Assembly (NCBI RefSeq): GCF_028389875.1
Contig: NC_084669.1
Coordinates: 36,866,731 to 36,930,730 of the forward strand
DNA: 64,000 nucleotides
DNA from: Rhea pennata
Taxonomy: Eukaryota; Chordata; Aves; Rheiformes; Rheidae
Reading direction: 5' to 3'
Shown: positions 49,113 through 62,400 of the stretch, piece after piece
Numbering within the stretch: the stretch's first letter is position 1
Layout of the letters: every line of letters begins with the position of its first letter
Translations under genes and position numbers: made by a program
The notes under the pieces: model-generated
Database searches by the model: none
What the model saw: the letters and a program-made list of their open reading frames with translations, nothing else
Told to the model about the DNA's origin: nothing

Positions 49113-49725
49113 GTAAGGCCGGGCCCCGCCGCGCAACGCCCCGCAGCCCCCCGGCCCCGCACAACGCCCCGCAGCGCTGCTCTGCCTGCCCCCCGGCCCC
49201 CCAGCCCTGTGCAATGCCCCACAGCGTTGCACTTGCCGCCCCCACGTCCCCATGCGATGCCCCACAGCGTTGCTCTTGCTTCCCCCGCGTCCCCGTGCAA
49301 TGCCCCGCAGCATTGCTCCGGACTCCGCTCCGTGCACAGCCCTTGCCCCGTGCAGCAGCCCCCTCAGTGCCACCACATCACGGTGCAATGCCCTGGCACA
49401 GTGCCCTGCATGAGCAACACAAGTTCGACACCATCCCCAGGGCCGAGTCAGAGGCAGGGCAGAGCACAGCAGGGTCCGGCCCCGCGGGACCGCCGGCGCA
49501 GCAGCGGGGCTCCGCTCGCTTTGGAGCCTGACCGGTGTCGAAGGCCACCCGGGCCGCTCCGCCTCCCCCAGCACCGAGCTAACGCGGGCAGAGCAGCGCT
49601 GCCGCCCCGCCAGCCGCCCCTGCCAGGGGACTGCCCCCGAGCGTTTGCCCTGCCGTTTATTTTTAGTGCCCCTCGCCCGGGACGCCGGGGGATGTCACCG
49701 GATCCCTCGCCGTCTCCTGCTGCAG
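49113..49725 (+). other. LRRC20 5' intron, no gene seen
   Basis: This lies between the inferred noncoding first exon and the exon carrying the start codon (acceptor CTGCAG|ATCC at about 49,725). It is GC-rich and carries a recurring 'CAATGCCCCACAGCGTTGC' theme at about 49,210-49,320, a loose tandem repeat of roughly 55 bp. Confidence 0.5.
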
Positions 49726-49756
49726 ATCCTCCCGCAGAAGCGCTTCCCTGGAGGCG

Positions 49757-52700
49757 ATGCAGAAAAAGATGGGAGAAGCCGTCGCCCGAGTGGCTCGGAA
49801 GGTGAACGACACGGTGGAGAATAAAAGCGACTCCCTGGGTGAGTTCGGCGCCCCACGCAACAGGCAGGAGGATCGGGTGTCCCGGAGCGGGTCCCTTTGC
49901 AGCGCTGCCGGCCGGTCTAAATAAAGCCGTCGGCCGCGCCGCGCGCCGCTGGAGAGGTGCCCGCGCACCTTGCGGGGGGCTCGGACCTTAGCCCTCCTGC
50001 CTTGCTCGGCGGCGCCCGGCTCCTGGCCGCTCTCCCGCTCCCCAAATCCACGCCGTCAAGTTTTTCTGGGTTCTTCCAGTTTGGCTTTCTTATCTTGGTC
50101 AGCTTTTGCGGTCCACGTAGGGTTGGTGGGCTCCCTTGCTGATGGGACCTCTGGAGGCATCAGATCCGGGCCCTGCTCGAGCTCAGGGCCACATCCCGGC
50201 GAGCGAGGGAGGTCTCCACGGATCGGGGGGGGGGGGTGTCCCCACTGCCTCTCCGGGCCCCGTTCTGGGCTTGACCATCCCTGCGGGGAGGATTTTCCTT
50301 GCATCTAACCAGCATTGCCCCTCTCGCAACTCATGCCCGTTGCCCCTCGCCCCGTCACAGCCTGTCTCGGAGACGCGCCCGGCTCCATCGTCTCCTCTCC
50401 CCTCTCCTCTCCCCCCTTCCCCGCGCAGATCTGGCCGAGTGCAAGCTGATGACCTTCCCCGTGGGCATTTACAAAGCCGTGCGGAGCGTCGCCGACGGGA
50501 TCCACCGCATCACGCTGGCCAACAACGAGCTCAAGGCGCTCACCAGCAGGTTCATGACCACCTTCAGCCAGCTGCGAGGTAAGGGCTGCCCTTCCTTCCC
50601 CCCCCCCCCCATGTGCACGGAACATCTCTTTAGGAGAGATGAAGGTCACTGGATCCAGCAGCAGGAGATTAAGATGCAAAAAAACCCAGTAATATTCTGC
50701 ACATGAAAGTGCCACGGAAATGCTGCGGCCGGGGCAGGCGCTGGGGCCGCGGCGGAGACCTGCGGGCAGCGCGCTGCCTGCCGTCGGAGGGCAGCTTGCT
50801 GGCCAGGAGCACATTGCTTTGGGTTTCACAGCGAGCAGCAGCGTGCCTCTACTTAAGCATAGTGCGAGTCTCGAGCTAGCGCTGCTTTCCTACCAATACT
50901 CTCCTTGAGTACAAACCGCCGTCACTTAGGGGCGAGAAACTGCATGTTTGAAACCTGCTCCGTTTCCTCTTAATCAGCACGTTTTTCTCGTTGCTCTCCC
51001 ATATTTCTGCCCCATCAGCTGCTTGCAAGGATCTGCTGCTTTGCAATAGCCGCTCCCCACAGCGCGCGCGCACGAGGCCCCGCTCCAAATCCAGGCAGGA
51101 GGAAAGGGGCAAACGCCGCAGGATGGGCTAAAGGAGAGCGTCCCCAGGGTGGGTTTTTTTTTCGCTCCCCAGCCAAGTTGCCGTCACCCAGCCCTTCCTC
51201 AGCTTGCCTCGGGGTGCGCCCGGTCTCGGCGGGGCTTTGCGAGGGGGCAGATGCCCCGGCGATCGCCCGGGTAGGTGCCACCTACGCACACCGGCGTTAG
51301 CCTGGGTATTTACAGCGCGGAAAGCTCGGCGCTGCAGGAGACGGGCGGCGTTCCCACGCGGCGGGTCGCGTTTCCCCCAGCGCGGGTCTCGCACCCTGAC
51401 GCCCCTCTCCCCTGCCCGAACTGCAGAGCTGGACCTGGAAGGGAACCTCCTGCACCGGCTGCCAGAGGAGGTGAGATCCCTGCCGCACCTGCGCGCCATC
51501 AACCTCTCCCGCAACCGCTTCCGGCGCTTCCCCGAGCCGCTGGCCGCCGTCAGCACCCTCGAGACCATCGAGCTGGAGGAGAACGAGATCGCAGGTGAGG
51601 GGGAGCCCCAGCCCCAGCCCCGCTTCGTTTTCCCACCCCTGCTCTGCTCGCCGGTGCCGGCGGAGCCCATCCTGGTGGCGTCACGCGCCGTTGAGCCCTC
51701 CACCAGTTTGCACCAGTTCCCTGATTTTCACAGGGGAGAGGAGAGGGAAAAAAAAATAAAAAAAATCAAGCGCCATTCGAGCAGCCCTATTCACCAGGCT
51801 GGGACTCTGCACTTTGCTCAGGCATTAGGGACGAGGGCGCTCCCACCAGGTGCTGGGGTCGGGGAGCCGGTCCCGGGGCAGCACCCGCAGGGTTTCCCCT
51901 CTCTCCTGCTTTTCGTGTAGCGCATAAACCCGCCCGAGCGTTTCGCCAAGCAAGTAGGAGCCATAAAGCTACAAACCCTCCTGCGGGAGCAGCAAAAAGC
52001 TGCTCTTTCGCTGACCCTGGAACCGGAGAAAATCTTCTGCCCGCAAAGGAATAGAGAGAAACAGTTGGAGCAGCTAAAAGCTGGGTGAAAGGGGTGGCTG
52101 TTAGCTGCAGATAAAAGAGGTTATTCTAGGAACAAGTTTTCAGAGAACTGGGTCTCGCATATCCTACAGCTTGCACGAGTCCCCAAGGAGGTAAATATTA
52201 GAGCGAATCAACACATTTTGCTTTTTATCTAGGATCTCTTCGGCTGCGGGTGGGAAAGCAGTTTTCTGCAAAGCTCTCTGCTGGCATCCAGGTTTTATTA
52301 GCAGCGTCAGCTGCTCCCTGGCACCTCCTGTAGAAACCCAACACATGAAATATTGCTTTGTTCCTCTGTGTGAAAGCCAAGTATGTTTCCTTACTCCTTT
52401 TTTCCTCCCATTTTCCAAAGAAAGCTGTGTAGCTGTTAGCTCCCTCGGTAGCTTTGGGACCTAATTGGCTGACTTCGGTGGGGCATGACGTGGGAGTCAA
52501 GGTCTCCAAACGCTGTTTGTTTGCACGAAGAGCGCACGCTAAGCGAAGGGTGATCGGTGCTGCAGGGCGACGCCACCACCCCATCGCCGTTTCTCGCCGG
52601 ACGAGGCCACGCTCCTCCGCCTCTCGCCCAGCATCTCTGGGGCCAGAGTTGCTCCTCTCCACAAAAAGGATAACTTTGTTCTTTTCTTACAGCAGGAGAG

Positions 52701-55700
52701 CAAATACAAGTTAAAGGGCTCAGGTGGTGAACACCAGCTCGGGGCTGGCAGACCCTCCTCCAGCTAAACATTTTGGGAAGCTGGATGACAGCACATGCTG
52801 AATAGCAGCATCTGACCCTGCTGAGCAGGCCTGGCATCAAGGAGCTTTTTGGTCCTACTCACTCCTGTGCAGCCTGGTCCATCACAGTCCTGTTCTCCTA
52901 CCACTCTTATTTAAGTAGTGCTGGGAAGGCCAGGTAAAGCCTAGTTCTCCATCATGCATATCCTGCTGCTGAGCCTAGGAGCCTCCAAGAAGATCAGAGG
53001 TGTCACCTCCCTGGCATGCTGTCCCATCCAGGAGCACCAAGTGACCAATGAAAGCAGAGCTTCAGCGTTTCAGTTCTTCTCCATGCAAGCAGAGTCATTT
53101 CTTCTGCAGTTGAATTTTCTGGGGCTGTTGTGAATTTCCCTGGAGCATTTAAGATCCAGCTGCATCTACTGCCATGCCCTGGCTAGGGTGGCTGTGATGT
53201 GACCATGCTTGCAGCAGAGCTGTGCTTTGGTGGCAGAAGGTGCTGTGGCAGGTGACACCCCCTCTCTGCCCCCTGCCCATGCAAGAGTCCAGCTCTCTAC
53301 AGCTTGCTTACAGCCTGGCTATAGCAGGAGCCCTTGAGGAAACCACCTGCAGGTGGGCTCAGGCTCATGTAGAGGCACAGGCAGCGCCCGCCGCCTTTTG
53401 TAGCGTGGGGCCCAGCTTGCTCTGCTAACGAGCCGGGGCCCCGCTGTGGATAAAAGGCTGGTGGAAGGCAGAGAAGCCCTCTACAGAGGGTGGGCTAGGT
53501 GGGTGGAGGGCTTTTCATCAGCTGGTGGTACTGCACTGGCTGTGTGGGGATGAGAAAGCAGTGGGGGGAGTAGTCAGTGTGCTGTAGAGCAGATAGTCAC
53601 AGCAGGGATGAGCACTGGCTGGGCTGATGAAGGGCTGCTGCAATGCGAGAGGGCTGTGAGCTTGTTGTGTGATGGTGGTAGCTTGCAGAGATGTGAATAA
53701 TCCTCCTGGAGATGCAGTCAGGGTTGATATGCGACAGCTCAGGGCTAAAGTTGCAGTGTGGAGACAGTGAGCTGGTTTTCAGCAATGCTTTTGAAAAAGG
53801 TTGGCTGGAGGCAGCGCTGGCTGTGGGTTCTTGCAGTGCTCAGGCTGCTGCTGGGTGCAGGAGCGTGGGTGGAAGCAGCTCTGTGCTCTTGGCTAGCCTC
53901 TAGGCAGGTGTGAAGGAGAGCAGTGAAAGCTGGTTGCTGAGTGAATGTGGGTTTCTTGGGAGGCCAAGCAGGAGTGTGGCTGGGTCTCCTGGGGTCTGGG
54001 TTGGGTGCTGCTGCCCAGCATGACCCATAGTGGCTCCAAACCCTGGAGCTAAGAGGTGTTTGTGCATAGCTTTGGTGTGCAGCTGATCCTGTGCTTTTTG
54101 TGCTCAGGATGGTGCTTCAGCCTTCTCCAGCGTGCCTGCTCACCCAACATTGATGTCACAGCAAATAGACCTCAAAGTGAAGAGCAGCCCCATTGCAGAG
54201 GAGATCCCTGACCTGCCAGCAGCCAGACCGCGGTGTGCTGAGACTGCCCTGTGTGCATGGTGGCTGGTGCAGCAGGCACAGGCTGGTGCAAGCGGGTGTG
54301 TGTGCGTTAGGGACCCCCTGTCCTTGGGTCTGGCATGTCCCCCTCAGTCCAGGGACATGCAGATACAAAGTGGAGGTTACCTCCTGGGGCTGTGAGGCTC
54401 CAACGCAGCGTGGGAATTGCAGCAGAGGGGATGTGGCTGCAGGAAAGCTGAGGACTTCATGGGTCTGCATCCCTGCCGGATGGCTTTTTGTCCATGATTC
54501 ATCATCTGTTAAAGCCCCCTTGACGCTCAGGTGAACTAGCTTTTCTTCACGCTTGCTTCTGGGGCACTGGAACAAGGCAAGGAACCGCTGCCTCTTGGCA
54601 CCCTTTGAAACCACGGTCTGGAAAGCAAATGGCTTCAATTTGCCCTGTGAAGGGTGCAGGTTTTCACGGAAACCTAAAGGAAAAATTTGCAGCCCGGCTC
54701 TTAGAGTTGCTTCATTGACTGGGAGGCGTTTCTCCCCGCTGGGGTCGGCGCCGCGAGCTGCGTTTCTCGAGCCCGCAAGCCGGCTTCGTGCCGCACACGA
54801 GTCATCGCTCGTTAACCTGGGGACTGAGCCGTAGGGTCATTTATTGCTTTTTTTAGAAGCTGGAAGGAAAGCCTTAGCAAGGCTGAGACTTGCGAGTTGG
54901 TGTGGTCTCGGCGTAGCAGGAAAAGAGGTGTTTGCTTTGCTTAGCTGCTTAAATCTAAGCAATTTGGAGTTTATTGCTTGGGGTAACCTCGGAGGCTTAT
55001 GGGAGCATAAGATTTATCCTAACGCATTGATTTCTGTGCGTCAAGAAGAAAATGCAAAATGACACAGCGGAGCCGCGATGAGCGAATCCATCGTGAAGAG
55101 CAGTTACAGAAGCCACAGCGGAGAGCGGCCTGATGGGATGCGTGCCGTTACGGAATACGTGCGCTTCCAGCTCTGTAGCATTGCAGAAAATAGGGCTGTT
55201 TTCTGGAGAGAAAAAAATAGCCACCAGAGAGAACCTATGTTTGCGTCTCTTCCAGGATAAGCTAATCGTCATGGTTTAAAATGCTGTGAGCATCCCACCA
55301 GCTCTAATCGCACCAGCACGGAAACGCGGCTAGCTGCAGCGCGGTTCAATAACTTGCTTTCACCTTACCCTCCCGGTCAGTTTTTTCTCCTTTTTCCCAT
55401 CGGTTGCGCTGCAAAAAGCAGCAGCAGCAAGAGGAGGAGGGAGAAACCTGGAAGAGAGGCGGGTGGAAGAGGCTTTTACGACTTCCGAGAAGCCTCGGTA
55501 CTGTAACTTAGGAAGAAAAACCCGGTTATCAGCAGGCCTAACGCCACCAGGTCAGCTTTCCACCCCCGCGGGGGGGATTTTTGGGGGACTGCAAGCTAAA
55601 AAATGACGGGAAGTGCAGCTCCGCACCAAGTATCGATGGAGTAAATCAGATCTGGGCAAAAAAAAAAAAAAAGGATTTCTTTAATTTTGGTGGCCAACGC

Positions 55701-56064
55701 ATCCTCCTCCTCTAGCAGTCCTGTTGCTTTTCTTCTTAGGGTCGACTTTTAAGGTTTAGGTTTCCGTATCGGCCTCAACTCCCCTTGAGCGCGTCCACGA
55801 GACCCGCGAGCGCGGTGGTGCTTTTTTTTATTTTGTTTGATTTTCTCTTTCAAGGGGGCAGGGAGGACACGGAGTAAGGGAGCGATTGCAACCCGCGGCG
55901 CTCTTTGCCTTGCAGACGTGCCCGTGGAGCTGCTGGCCGCCATGCGCTCCCTGCGGCGCCTCAACCTGCGCGCCAACCCGCTGGGCGCCGAGCTGCGCGC
56001 CCTCGCCGGGCCCCTCGTCCCCTTCGAGCTGCTCGTGTCCCCCGAGGGGCCGCCGCGAGCCTGA
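49757..56064 (+). CDS. LRRC20: Leucine-rich repeat-containing protein 20 (LRRC20), complete
   Basis: LRRC20 is a small, little-studied intracellular LRR protein. Exons are 49757-49838, 50429-50578, 51427-51594 and 55916-56064 (549 nt, 182 aa; human 184), all in phase with GT-AG borders. The start MQKKMGEAVARVARK matches the human start MLKKMGEAVARVARK. About four LRRs run from residue 50 to 160, with cores ITLANNELKAL, LDLEGNLLHRLP, INLSRNRFRRFP, IELEENEI and LNLRANPL. There is no signal peptide or membrane segment. The C-terminus is short, ending SPEGPPRA. The last exon is extremely GC-rich with Ala, Arg and Leu codons, unlike exon 2. The third intron (4.3 kb) contains a CpG-poor block. No catalytic function is known for the family. 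Confidence 0.96.
52850..54560. other. CpG-depleted, TG/CA-rich block in LRRC20 intron 3
   Basis: Within an otherwise CpG-rich locus, this 1.7-kb stretch has few CpGs and many CTG, CAG and TG dinucleotides, consistent with long-term methylation and deamination. It may be an old insertion. By eye I found no 3' end or tail typical of avian CR1 LINEs, and no coding frame. Confidence 0.45.
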
Positions 56065-56096
56065 GCCCCCCCCTTCCCCGTCCCCGAGGATCCCCG

Positions 56097-56102
56097 ATTA
56101 AA
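56097..56102 (+). terminator. LRRC20 poly(A) signal (ATTAAA)
   Basis: ATTAAA lies 33 nt after the LRRC20 stop codon and implies a very short 3' UTR. Confidence 0.7.
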
Positions 56103-56448
56103 CGCTCTTGCGCCAACGTGCCTCTCCTGCCTGCCGAGTCCGTTCGTTGTCGCCGAGCGAGCCGGGACGGGGCCCGAAGAGCTTCCCGGCGAAGAGGAGC
56201 GTCCTCCGCCCCGTCGCTTCTCCCCGCCCGCGGCGCCGTCCGGGAGCCGGCTTATCCCGGGCTTTCCGGGGCCGCGGGGTTGTTCACCTGTACGTGCAAC
56301 AGGTATCCCCGTCTCCATGGCGACGGGAGGATGCGATACCCCCCTCTTCCCAACCCCCCCCCCCCCGCCCAGGCAGCCGCAGCGCCGGGAGGGAGCCGGC
56401 GGCGGATGCGGCTGCGCTGCCGCGGCGGCTCCGGAGCTCGGGGCCGGC

Positions 56449-59400
56449 ATGCCGGCACCGCGGGCGGCCACGGGCCGCGCCGAGCAAGGTGAGCATCCCG
56501 CGGGAGAGCGTCCCCCCCCTCCCCCCGCTCCGGGCATCCCCGCTGCCTTCCTCCCTGCCGCCGCCTCCTCCTCCTCCTGCCCGAGCCGGGTGGGCGCCCG
56601 CCGCGGCGCAGCGCATCCGAGCGGCCCCGGGGTTCGCCCTCTCCTCCCTCTGCCTTTAGCTCCGCTCGGAAGCGCCCGGGGATTTCTCTGAAGCCCGCCC
56701 AAGTTTCGTGCTTGAAACGTCGCGAGCGGCGCGACCGCGGGCTCCGCTAGCGAACCCCCCCCCGGCACAGCGGGAGCCCCGGGCGCCGCGCCGGGGGAAA
56801 CGACCGGGCGGAGGGGAGTTGCGGGCCCGGGGGTGGGAGCAGGGTCTGCAGAGCACCCCGGGCCCTTGCAGGGTTGTCACTGTCAAGACCAAGAGAAGAG
56901 GACCCCTTCTGGGTTGCCGTCATCGTTCTTATTTTTATTTTTTTAATGAGTATTGGCCGTTGAGGACACAACGTGCTGTGACCCCTCCTGTCCTTTCTGC
57001 AGAGCCGTTCCACCAGTAAATGGAGGACCAGCAAGAAAAGTAGGACTCGGAGCGGAGACGCGGCACGGCTGGTCGTCCCCAGGCCTCTTACCCGCTTTCT
57101 TCCCTTTCATGAACTTGTGCACTGGCACTTATTGCCTATGTGCACAGGAAAACATGGGTGTAAATAAATACTAGCAATAAACACCTCCTAGAGCATTAGA
57201 AAAGCGTGGAGGTGAAGGAGATGATCACTTTATCCTCTTCCTACTTCACTCTTCTGCCTTCCCTTCCTCAGGCCCTTCCAATGGCAGCTGGCCAAATTCC
57301 AGCGAGAGCCACCACTTCGGGGAGAACTACACTTTTTCGGTGTACTACCAGCACTCCTCCCCTGTGGCTGCCATGTTCATCCTGGCCTACACCTTCATCT
57401 TCCTCATGTGCATGATCGGTAACATCCTGGTGTGCTTCATCGTGGTGAAGAATCGCCAGATGCGGACGGTCACCAACATGTTCATTCTCAACCTGGCCGT
57501 CAGCGACCTGCTGGTGGGCATCTTCTGCATGCCCACCACCTTAGTGGACAACCTCATCACAGGTGAGTCGGGGAGGGGATGGGGACCCAGGTAACACAAG
57601 ACACGAGGACACAAGAGGAAAGAAGGTGGTGGATACCGGAGAAAGTCTCCTTTGGCTGGCGTGGCCTTGGTGTTCAGCGGCAAGGGGAATGACAGATAAC
57701 ATCAGTGCAGTTCTGTGTCCCGCAAATGACATCTAGAGGCTCTTTTTCTCCCATTTCTACAATTCTACCCTCAAGACTCCTTCCTGTGGGTGCTTCCCCC
57801 CGAACCCCCAGGATGAGGAGGGCAGTTAGCCAGGTCTGATGGAGATAAAAAAGCATGAGATTGCCTTAAATCTCTTCAAGAGGAGGAGGCTCTGAGTTAC
57901 TTTTACTGGGAGGTCTTTTGTCTGTTCTTACCCAGTGAACATGTAGATCATGCTCTAACCTGGTTTTTTAGATTTTTCTTCTGCAACCGTGAGAGCAAAA
58001 CATTTCTTTCTCTTCAAAAACAAAAAAGAGAAAAGCCAAGATTCATGCACGCATACACAGCTCCAAGGACTTGAAACCTCCCAGGGCTTGGCCCAGCTGC
58101 AGACACTCCCGGAGATGCAACGCATCTCTGCAGAACACCACGCGGAGCACTCCGACGTCCCTTTGGACAAGCCAGTTTGTTGCCAACCGTAGGTGAGAAA
58201 AAGAAACGGCGTAAGAGATCACAGCAGAGCAACGAAGAGTAACTGGATAAGCACTCACTTCCTACACGGATCGCTGAGCCGTCTGACGGCTGCAGACAGA
58301 ACTGCAAAAACCTCTAGGAGGATTCACTAGCCAATGAAGGGTTTTTTTTCTTTCCCCCACAGTTATTTCTAGGGGGAAACATCTGCATTTTAGCACTAGA
58401 TTGTTTATTCTTTTGTAGCTCTCCCTCTCTTCCACGCTGGCAAGACTCCAGGACGTGCTGGTAAATAGGAAGGACTAGGAATACAGGGTTGAACTCTGCC
58501 TTTGGGAGTCTGCTGACCTCTGGGTGCCATCGCGGGGACCACGGGAGGCAGATCCTAAACAGGACCGAGGTGAAACAAGAGCTCCTGCCCTGCTGCTCTT
58601 CAGCACGTTGCATCTCCTGATGTTGGTTTCGTCAGCAAGAACGAGCCAAGCCGTGGTCCCCTCCAGAACCGTTTGCAAAGGGGAGAGTTTCTCCGCAGGA
58701 ATGATAAACATCCCTTTGGATGCTGGCCGTTCAGAGGGTCCCGGCAAAGTAGAGCCTGAAGAAACGAAAAGAAAGGTCAGCCTTGGAGAGGCTTTTGAGG
58801 AACAGCCAGGGATGAGTCTCATCGCACACGCGCACTCACCCAGGTGTTTCCAGTGCTTCACTATTTGCCAATAGAAAGATTTGCAGGAAGTCCAGCTCTT
58901 TCTTGTCACTTACTGTGATTTCTTGTCTCACCCACCACTGACATGAAGACCTTGACTCCATGTCTCCTTGCTGCCACCTGTAATGTGTCCAAGGACTGCT
59001 ACTGCTTCTCCCCTCCCTTCTCTGGGTTTCTTCATCCCAGCCTTTCCACCTCCTTCGTCTCTTCAGTCCTCATCGCGGATTGCCCAGGCTGCTGGGGCTT
59101 GCTCCATAGGCAACGCCAGGTTGGGGTGGGCTCCCCAGCAGCGAGCCCCAGTGAGGACCACAGAGAGCCTTTTCATAGAAACCCCTGCGGTGCTGCTGGC
59201 CTCCTCGCCGGAAGGCTGCTTCCCTTGCCCTCTCCACCGTTGCTCAGCTTGTGGGTTTGCTTGCCCGTGGCCCTTCAGGCGTGGGTTTCCCTCGAGAGCA
59301 AGACGCCTTGCTTCCCAGCCCTCTCCCCACTCCTCACAAACCCCAGGTTTTGAAGGGCTGGTTATGGAAGGATTTGCCTGATGCAGGCATGAAAGGAGCT

Positions 59401-62400
59401 GTGCTGGTCTGAAGCCGCTTGGCGCAGTCCTGCCCGGGGGCTCCTCTTACTCGTGCAGAGAAGAAAAAATCCTCGGTTAAGCTCGAGCATCTGCCGAGGC
59501 TGCTTTTAATTTCTCCTTGCCATTCTCGGCACAAATGCACCTTTTCCAGCAGTCGTTCGACAAACAAAGGACGAGCGTGCTCTATTTTACTTATTTATTT
59601 TGCACAGCCGCTACAGTGTCTGGGCTTTTTTGATGTTATCTGCAGCTCTTTCACGCAAGACTCGGTGCTTATCGGGAAAGACTGATAACGTGGCCTGAAA
59701 CATGGCACCAAAAGGGGCTTTTTCTACCTTTTATGCCTCACAAGTAGCACAGGCCATAAACAGGCCAAGCCAGGCCCTTAGTTACATCTTTTTAACACTT
59801 CTATCTCCCCTACCAATAATTGTTATTGCCTCTTACTATGCATTTGCTTTTAAGCAGAGTTGTTGATAATATTATCAACATATATGTTGATAATAATAAT
59901 ATTAGGCTAAAGTCCAGCTGTTTTTGCCCTCTCTGTTTTAGCTGAACAGTGCTAATAGGAGGGGGAAAAAAAGGCAATAAAATACAACTTGATTTAGGCA
60001 AAGGTTATTTTATAGCTACTATTTTTTTAGGGTTATATAAGCCTGGGCTTTTTCTGTGTGTTGTTTGACATTTTTCTGGCCAAGTAAGTGTGACCTTAAC
60101 ACTGCATTTACATATTTATCTGAAGTTCAGCTGTGCTCCGACAAGCGTCTTGGAAAGAATCCTCTTATTGCACCAGTCCTCTCGCTGCACTGATATAGCT
60201 CTGGCTATTGACCTTTCTGAAGATAAAGTCGTGCTTTGCTGCTCCTTGCGCCTGCAGCACGAGCACAGCGAAGCTTAGCCGAAGCGGTAACCATCTGCGG
60301 CACGGTGCCGGGCCTCCGTTTCCTGAAGCCGCAGCACGGAGATGTCCCCTTGCGTGGGTGGACATCCCTGCCGGGGAGAAGGGATCTGCAGGGTTGGTTG
60401 GCCGTGGTCGGTGAGGTCCTGAGGAGGCCACAGGAGCACCTGATGGTGGAGGGGTAGATGGTGGGAGCTCCATCCTGCCCTCCTCTCCTCGCCTTGCACC
60501 ATACCCCCAGCCCGTGCTCCGGTGGGATGTGCTAGGGAAGGCGATGGTGGGTCCAAATCCCACCCAGGTGAGCACAGGTCCATTTGCTTGTCTCTTGCTC
60601 CCAGCAGGTAAAATTACACAGGATTTGTTATGCAGGAATCGCAGCCTGGAGCCAGATTTGGTTTTGCACGGGTCTGAGTTTCCAGCACTGTCCGACAGCA
60701 GCCTCGTATCCATGCGGTGCCCGCATCTGATTTGGGAACCAGAGCGGGCTGGTGGCAGCAAGCAGAGCGGCGCTGTTCCAGAGCCCCACTGGGCAGGTCT
60801 CTGAAGGCACACCGGGTTTGTGCAGGAATTAAAACCCCCCGATTAGCGTAAGAAGAGATCTTCCATCCAGCATGCAGGTAAAGGGCAAAAACATGAGTTT
60901 AAAGGATGCGGGTTGCAGAATAAAGGCGGAGGTGGACTTGTCTCCTATCAACTAAAACCCTCTGTGCAAGGAAATAAAGCCCACACTTAAGTTCACATTC
61001 AAGAAAGGCAGGAAAACTGCCCAAGCTGTCCTCAGGGAAGGAGAGAAGCAAGCAACGCTGTGAACTCAGGTATCGAGCTCCTCTAGCTTCAAAGGTGTCC
61101 TAGTACGTTTTTCAGACACACAGTATTTTAAAGGTAAAAGGGATTTTGGTTATATTATGGCCCTAGGGTAATATAAGGTCTCTTATACTACATGATGCCC
61201 TAACTCGCATCCAAAGCTTGGTATCTAGGTTATCTGTGTTTGTATCCGCTTAAATACAGTAGCCTGTTTGTCAGTTGTTTTATCTTAATATAACATGGAC
61301 TCATACTATAATGACATGCTTGCACAGCACTTTGAATTGCTGGAAATATCTTAACGGGGTCAAGATACAAGATTAAAGCTCCCAGGGTTGGTCCTGGTGA
61401 TAAGAGACCTATGAATGCAAGAGAAACGACAAGGGAGAACATATGTAATGACAGTTTGCTCATAGATTTTCTAAGAAGCATAATACAGACTTTTTACTTT
61501 TTTTTCCCCAAACAACTGTACTGCTAAAGGCCATCTCTGTATGGTAACAAGCCTAAAATATTGTCTACCTTTAGGACCAGGAATTAGCATCCCCCCAGAA
61601 ATAGGCCAGAAATCATACAGTGGATGGGGACATCTAGAGGAAGCTGCTGATGGATCCAGCTGAAGCAAATGCATTTATAAACTGTGCTCCGTCCCTTCAG
61701 TGGGTTACCAGAAATGGAGAAGCCCTGCAGTAGCTCGGCAGGCTGCCCAGCTCCCTGGCCGCGGCGCGAGCCAGGCTGCTCGGGGCAATAGCTCGTCTCG
61801 TGCGCTGCCAAAAATGAGCATCTGAAAGCGAGAAGTTAATGAGCGTTTCCCGCAGGCTCTGCATGACGTATGGGTTAGGTAGCCCCTACCTCCTCTAGGG
61901 AAAATTTTGCTGCTCTTCTCATTATATTTTTCTTTGAGAAAAGTAGTCAGCTCGGGTTCATAATCTCTCCGCCAGTTTGGAGCGCTTCTGATGAGGAAAA
62001 TCACGAGCCGTGACAGTCTCTTGGCCCACCTCGCCAAGCTGCAGACAGCCTTGGGATGATGTTTCGTGGAGCCACCTGACGCTCTCTGTCATTCCAGGCT
62101 GGCCCTTTGACAACATCATGTGCAAGATGAGCGGCCTGGTGCAGGGGATGTCCGTCTCGGCCTCTGTTTTCACTCTGGTGGCCATTGCCGTGGAAAGGTA
62201 CGTTGGCACACGGGAGCTCTTTCAAGCCTTTGCCCTGCAGGGTGCAAGGACGCAGGGATCGGATCAAAGGTCTGCCTGGTTCAAAAGCCTCTCCCAAGTA
62301 ATGTTCAGGAAGCAGTATCAAGCCAGGGCAAGTACCTCGTGATATAGCCCCTGTGAAAACTTGCAGAGGCCCTCTTCGTTTGAATGCTGGGAGTCTGGAG

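Noticed and set aside
47867-49300. 477-codon minus-strand and 347-codon plus-strand frames across the EIF4EBP2/LRRC20 promoter
   Set aside because: Stop-poor GC-rich repeats read in several frames. The frames run through the minisatellite and the tRNA gene and resemble no protein.
55749-56768. 339-codon minus-strand frame
   Set aside because: Antisense to the LRRC20 last exon and NPFFR1 exon 1 in GC-rich DNA; low complexity.
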